A stretch of DNA of 64,000 nucleotides, taken from Actinocatenispora thailandica (lineage in GTDB: Bacteria; Actinomycetota; Actinomycetes; Mycobacteriales; Micromonosporaceae). Below the pieces are notes generated by a model. That model saw nothing but the letters and a program-made list of their open reading frames with translations. It did not search any database and had not been told where the DNA came from. Below, piece after piece: positions 61,018-64,000 of this stretch. The first letter of the stretch is position 1; each line of letters starts with the position of its first letter. The DNA lies in assembly GCF_016865425.1 (NCBI RefSeq), contig NZ_AP023355.1, positions 4,400,198-4,464,197 of the forward strand. Reading direction: 5' to 3'. The translations under genes and the position numbers were made by a program.

Positions 61018-61202
61018 CCGACGAGCATGGCACGCGCCGCCGGCCGGCGCCCGCTCGGAGCGGCGCGGCGCAGGTCAGGTCACACCGGGGGGAATCGGCC
61101 GTTCAGCCGAAGCCCGGACGATCGCCGCATCCCTATCATCACCGCCGTGCCCCCGCCCCTGCGGTTGCCCCGCCGCATCCCCCTGCTGCCAATCTCGCCC
61201 TC

Positions 61203-62381
61203 ATGATCTTCGTCGCCGGTGCCCACTGGCACGAGGTGCTCGGCGAAAGCTGGCTCGACCCGGCCATGCTGCGGCGCGGCGTGGTGTGCGCGGCGGTGGC
61301 GCAGCTGGGATTCTTGTGCTGCACGCTGCTCGGCGGCGTCCTCGGCGGCCTGCACCTGGCGGTCCTGGACGTCGGTACCGGGCGGGTCCGCGGCCGGTGG
61401 CTGATCGGGCGCCGGGTCCTGCTGCTGCGGACGATCCCGTTGCCCGTCCGGTTCGGCCTGTTCCAGCCGAAGGGCGGGGTGGCCACGGCGCGCCGCTGGC
61501 TGCTCGCCGTCGTACCGGCGCTCGCCAGCACCGCCGCGGCGGTCTGGATCGTCTGGCAGGAGCTGAACTTCGACCGGCCGGTCGGGCCGATCCCGCCGTC
61601 CTGGCTGCGGCCGGCGACCGCCGTCGCCGTGTTCGCCTTCGCCTGGCTCGTGCTGATCGGGGGCCAGTTGAACGTGGCGTCCCAGCTGCCGATCCGGGTC
61701 GCCCTCTGGCGCCCGCGCCGCTACGCGCCGCCGGAGTCGGTCGCGACCCGGGCAGGCCTGGCCCGTGCCCAGCGGATCAGCCTCGCCGACCACCGCGGGG
61801 ACACGGCGACGGTGCAGGCCGAACTGGACGCACTGGCGGGCACCATGTCCGAGCAGGACCTCGCGCTGATGCGCGGCCGGCTCCAGTACCTCCGGGGCGA
61901 GTACGCCGCCGCCAGCGCCGGGGCGGCCGCCCTGCTCGACGTCGCCGGCCCCGAGGACCTGGCCACCCGGTTCGGCTTCTGCCTGTACACCGGGCTCGCC
62001 ATGCTCGCCGGTCAGCCGGTGGATCCGGACACCGCCGCCCGGGCGCGCGAGCTGTGCCCCGCGCTCGGGTACGCGATCCAACGCGACGGCGCGGCGTTCG
62101 TCCTGGCGCTGTTCGCGCTGTACGACCGGGACGCCGAGCTGGCGCGCCAGTTCGCCCAGCAGTCGGTTCGCTGGGCGACGAACGCCCGGGACGCCGGCGA
62201 GGCGGAACTGGTGGCCGCGGTCGCCGCGGCGATCGCCGGGGACGGCCGGGAGGCGCGGCGCGCGCTACGCCGGGGACGTCGCCGGGCGCCCACCTCGCCG
62301 CTGGTGGCGGTCGCGGAACGGCGGCTGAGCGAGCCGCCGGCGATCACGGTGACGGTGGACACCGTCGGCGCCGGCGAATGA
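61203..62381 (+). CDS. Membrane protein with helical repeat C-terminus, function unknown
   Basis: This 392-aa protein has about four membrane segments in the first 170 residues (VVCAAVAQLGFLCCTLLGG, WLLAVVPALASTAAAVWIV, ATAVAVFAFAWLVLIGG). A soluble TPR-like C-terminal half (ALMRGRLQYLRGEYAAASAG, EAELVAAVAAAIAGDGREAR) follows. ATG 61203 lacks a ribosome binding site. A GTG at 61147 in another frame encodes an Arg-rich start (LRLPRRIPLLPI) that would fit well, so one missing base around 61150-61190 is possible. A distant relation to membrane proteases cannot be shown. Confidence 0.55.
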   Translation: MIFVAGAHWHEVLGESWLDPAMLRRGVVCAAVAQLGFLCCTLLGGVLGGLHLAVLDVGTGRVRGRWLIGRRVLLLRTIPLPVRFGLFQPKGGVATARRWLLAVVPALASTAAAVWIVWQELNFDRPVGPIPPSWLRPATAVAVFAFAWLVLIGGQLNVASQLPIRVALWRPRRYAPPESVATRAGLARAQRISLADHRGDTATVQAELDALAGTMSEQDLALMRGRLQYLRGEYAAASAGAAALLDVAGPEDLATRFGFCLYTGLAMLAGQPVDPDTAARARELCPALGYAIQRDGAAFVLALFALYDRDAELARQFAQQSVRWATNARDAGEAELVAAVAAAIAGDGREARRALRRGRRRAPTSPLVAVAERRLSEPPAITVTVDTVGAGE

Positions 62382-62918
62382 GGTGAGCCGGCTCACCCGG
62401 CGCGACCGCCGCGGCCGGGACAGCGTGTGTTGGCCGGGGCGGGATGGGTTTCCCGGGTGCCGCCGGTGCCGGCGCCACCCGCCGGTCGGTACCCGACCGC
62501 CGGAGCCGAGGCATCATTACTGACAGTGTTCGAACGGGCACGAGAGTCGTGAGCCGAACTCGCGTACCGGTGTGGTCGCGGTGCCGTCGAGACAACACGA
62601 CTCGCGGTGACTGGGCGGTTCCGTAACGCACGCCGGACTTGTCGACCCAGCAGTTTCATGATCACTGTGGGTTACGCCATGAAAGGCGCGCAGATGCTGG
62701 CCAGCAGCGACTGCGGAGTGTTACCCAGGTTCCAGCGCCGCGAATCACCGTGGGTATCCGCCCGCTGGCGAGCGACGCGCAGGCCGCCCGGTGGCAGCCG
62801 CCACCGGGTCCAGGCGGATCGAGCTCCCACTCGATCAGCCCCGGCGTTAGAGGCGTCGAGGCGCGGCACGTCCCCCCGGCGTGCCAGACCCCCCAACCCC
62901 CTATACCGAAGGACTGCC
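62382..62918. promoter_or_regulatory. Long leader region upstream of a secreted muralytic-type gene
   Basis: The 537-bp gap has no supported gene. Long structured 5' leaders are frequent before cell-wall hydrolase genes in actinomycetes. Short inverted elements are present around 62630-62700, but I could not match it to a known riboswitch consensus. Confidence 0.4.
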
Positions 62919-63746
62919 ATGAATCGCGCGCGTCTGCGCGTGGTGCTGGCTGCGGTGATTGCGTGCTCCCCCGCGCTGTTTGGTGCATCGCTGGCTAGTG
63001 CCTCCCCCACATCTGACACGTCCAGCCACGAGAAGCCCGTTGCGGCACACGCCGCGGCAGACACCCAGCAGGCCGCCACCCGGCCCGCGATCGATCTGTC
63101 CGGGCAGCAGATCCAGGCGTCCGGCCAGCGGGTCTCGGCGAACATCGTCCGGGCCCGGCAGGCCGCCGCGCAGGCCGAAGCCGCCAAGAAGAAGGCGGCC
63201 GAGGACGCCGCGGCCAAGAAGAAGGCCGCCGACGCCAAGAAGAAGGCCGACGACGCGGCGCGCAAGAAGAAGGCCGCCGCGGCCTCGCGGAGCGCCAAGC
63301 GGTGCACCGCGCCGGCCCGGGTCGTCGACCTGTCCACGCTGCAGACCCAGAACGCCCGCGCCATCATGCGCGCCGGGAAGAAGATGCACATCAGCCGGCG
63401 CGGCCAGATCGTCGCGTTGTCCACCGCGCTGCAGGAGAGCCAGCTGCGCAACTACGCCAACGTGAACCTGCCGGCGTCGCTGCGGATGGCGCACCAGGCG
63501 GTCGGCTCCGACCACCTGTCGGTCGGGCTGTTCCAGCAGCAGCCGAACTGGGGTTCGCTGAACGAACTGATGAACCCCGAGACCTCGGCGACCAAGTTCT
63601 ACCAGGCGCTGCTGCGCATCCCCGGTTGGCAGAACCTTCCGGTGACCGTGGCCGCCCAGCGGGTCCAGGTGTCGGCGTTCCCGTCGGCGTACGCGGACGA
63701 CGAGGTGCGGGCGACCGCGATCGTCAACGCGCTGCCCTGCCCGTAG
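62919..63746 (+). CDS. Secreted transglycosylase-like peptidoglycan hydrolase
   Basis: This 275-aa exported protein has a signal peptide (VVLAAVIACSPALFGASLASA) cleaved near residue 29. A long Lys/Ala-rich coiled-coil of KKKAA repeats at about 85-125 follows. The C-terminal domain shows QNARAIMRAGKKMHISRRGQ, VALSTALQESQLRNYANVN and GSDHLSVGLFQQQPNWGS. That domain resembles lysozyme-like/transglycosylase modules found with actinomycete cell-wall peptidases; the Glu of LQESQ is the likely catalytic residue. GAAGGA precedes the ATG. Confidence 0.8.
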   Translation: MNRARLRVVLAAVIACSPALFGASLASASPTSDTSSHEKPVAAHAAADTQQAATRPAIDLSGQQIQASGQRVSANIVRARQAAAQAEAAKKKAAEDAAAKKKAADAKKKADDAARKKKAAAASRSAKRCTAPARVVDLSTLQTQNARAIMRAGKKMHISRRGQIVALSTALQESQLRNYANVNLPASLRMAHQAVGSDHLSVGLFQQQPNWGSLNELMNPETSATKFYQALLRIPGWQNLPVTVAAQRVQVSAFPSAYADDEVRATAIVNALPCP

Positions 63747-63789
63747 CAGCAACGCGGTTCCCCCGACCGCGGCACGTCCCCCCACAGCG

Positions 63790-63819
63790 AAGGCCCGACA
63801 CCGTGCGGTGTCGGGCCTT
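63790..63819. terminator. Bidirectional terminator hairpin
   Basis: A perfect 13-bp stem AAGGCCCGACACC (63790-63802) pairs with GGTGTCGGGCCTT (63807-63819) around a 4-base loop, between the convergent hydrolase and glycyl-tRNA synthetase genes. It is followed by pyrimidines on both strands. Confidence 0.85.
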
Positions 63820-63832
63820 CCTGCGTCGCCGG

Positions 63833-64000
63833 TCAGCAGCCGGGCAACCGCTCCAGCAGGTATGCCTCCACATGGTCGAGGCTGACCCGTTCCTGCTTCA
63901 TCGAGTCGCGGTCGCGAACCGTGACCGCGTTGTCGGACAAGGTGTCGAAGTCGACCGTCACGCAGTACGGGGTACCGATCTCGTCCTGCCGCCGGTACCG
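63833..64000 (-). CDS. glyQS: Glycyl-tRNA synthetase, C-terminal end only
   Basis: The 55 visible residues ([49 protein letters not shown]) are the end of the anticodon-binding domain of a homodimeric class II glycyl-tRNA synthetase, which charges tRNA-Gly. The rest lies beyond the window. The stop codon is 14 bp from the shared terminator. Confidence 0.88.
   Translation of the reverse strand, partial: RYRRQDEIGTPYCVTVDFDTLSDNAVTVRDRDSMKQERVSLDHVEAYLLERLPGC

Noticed and set aside
62382-62918. A c-di-AMP (ydaO-type) riboswitch before the secreted hydrolase
   Set aside because: The position would fit, but I could not find the conserved core segments of that riboswitch; a covariance-model search would be needed to reopen this.

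Overview
The window is about 72% G+C chromosomal DNA from an actinomycete. An HrdB/SigA-type principal sigma factor with a Lys/Ala-rich N-terminus, GTG starts, ATGA-type start/stop overlaps and many TetR, MarR, WYL and AraC regulators support this. A Micromonosporaceae-like origin is my guess, not something the sequence proves.

Layout. 1-8,001: a nonulosonic (pseudaminic) acid locus with pseC (cut by the window edge) and pseB, then pseF-pseG, pseI and a PseH-like acetyltransferase. It is followed by a tightly coupled group of acyl carrier protein, 67-codon ORF, AMP-forming acyl ligase and short-chain reductase. Together these genes could make CMP-pseudaminic acid and perhaps supply an unusual acyl group to it. 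8,091-15,000: a DUF5107 protein, the principal sigma factor, a TetR-controlled SnoaL/aldo-keto reductase pair, a NUDIX remnant and a small secreted protein. 15,229-18,411: a decayed 3.2-kb integrative element in the 3' end of tRNA-Asn, bounded by identical 37-bp repeats. It carries an APH-type kinase, a GNAT acetyltransferase, a small conserved ORF, a long hairpin and an integrase stub. 18,795-34,463: a YtxH-like protein, an epimerase/TetR pair, a three-gene ABC exporter, an Acg-type oxidoreductase, dnaG with its downstream partner, an ABC exporter with MarR, a GNAT, and a ribbon-helix-helix/DUF4097/ABC operon. 34,581-49,381: an FAD/Fe-S oxidase, RtcB, flavoproteins, a GntR-TetR fusion regulator, a MarR/MFS operon, dgt, AraC, azlCD and an acyltransferase that lacks its nucleophile. 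50,040-64,000: a methyltransferase, two VOC proteins, PPDK, a WYL regulator, LtrA, a GH29 fucosidase, a tRNA-dihydrouridine synthase, a membrane protein, a secreted muralytic-type protein and the C-terminus of glycyl-tRNA synthetase.

Two cross-cutting points. First, three otherwise good genes, including the essential dnaG, are broken by four apparent one-base losses. All four lie in runs of 4-5 G or C, so I read them as probable consensus errors. Second, many regulator genes carry clear palindromic operators in their own promoters (12.46, 20.29, 31.38, 40.17 and 44.65 kb), which makes their regulation unusually legible.
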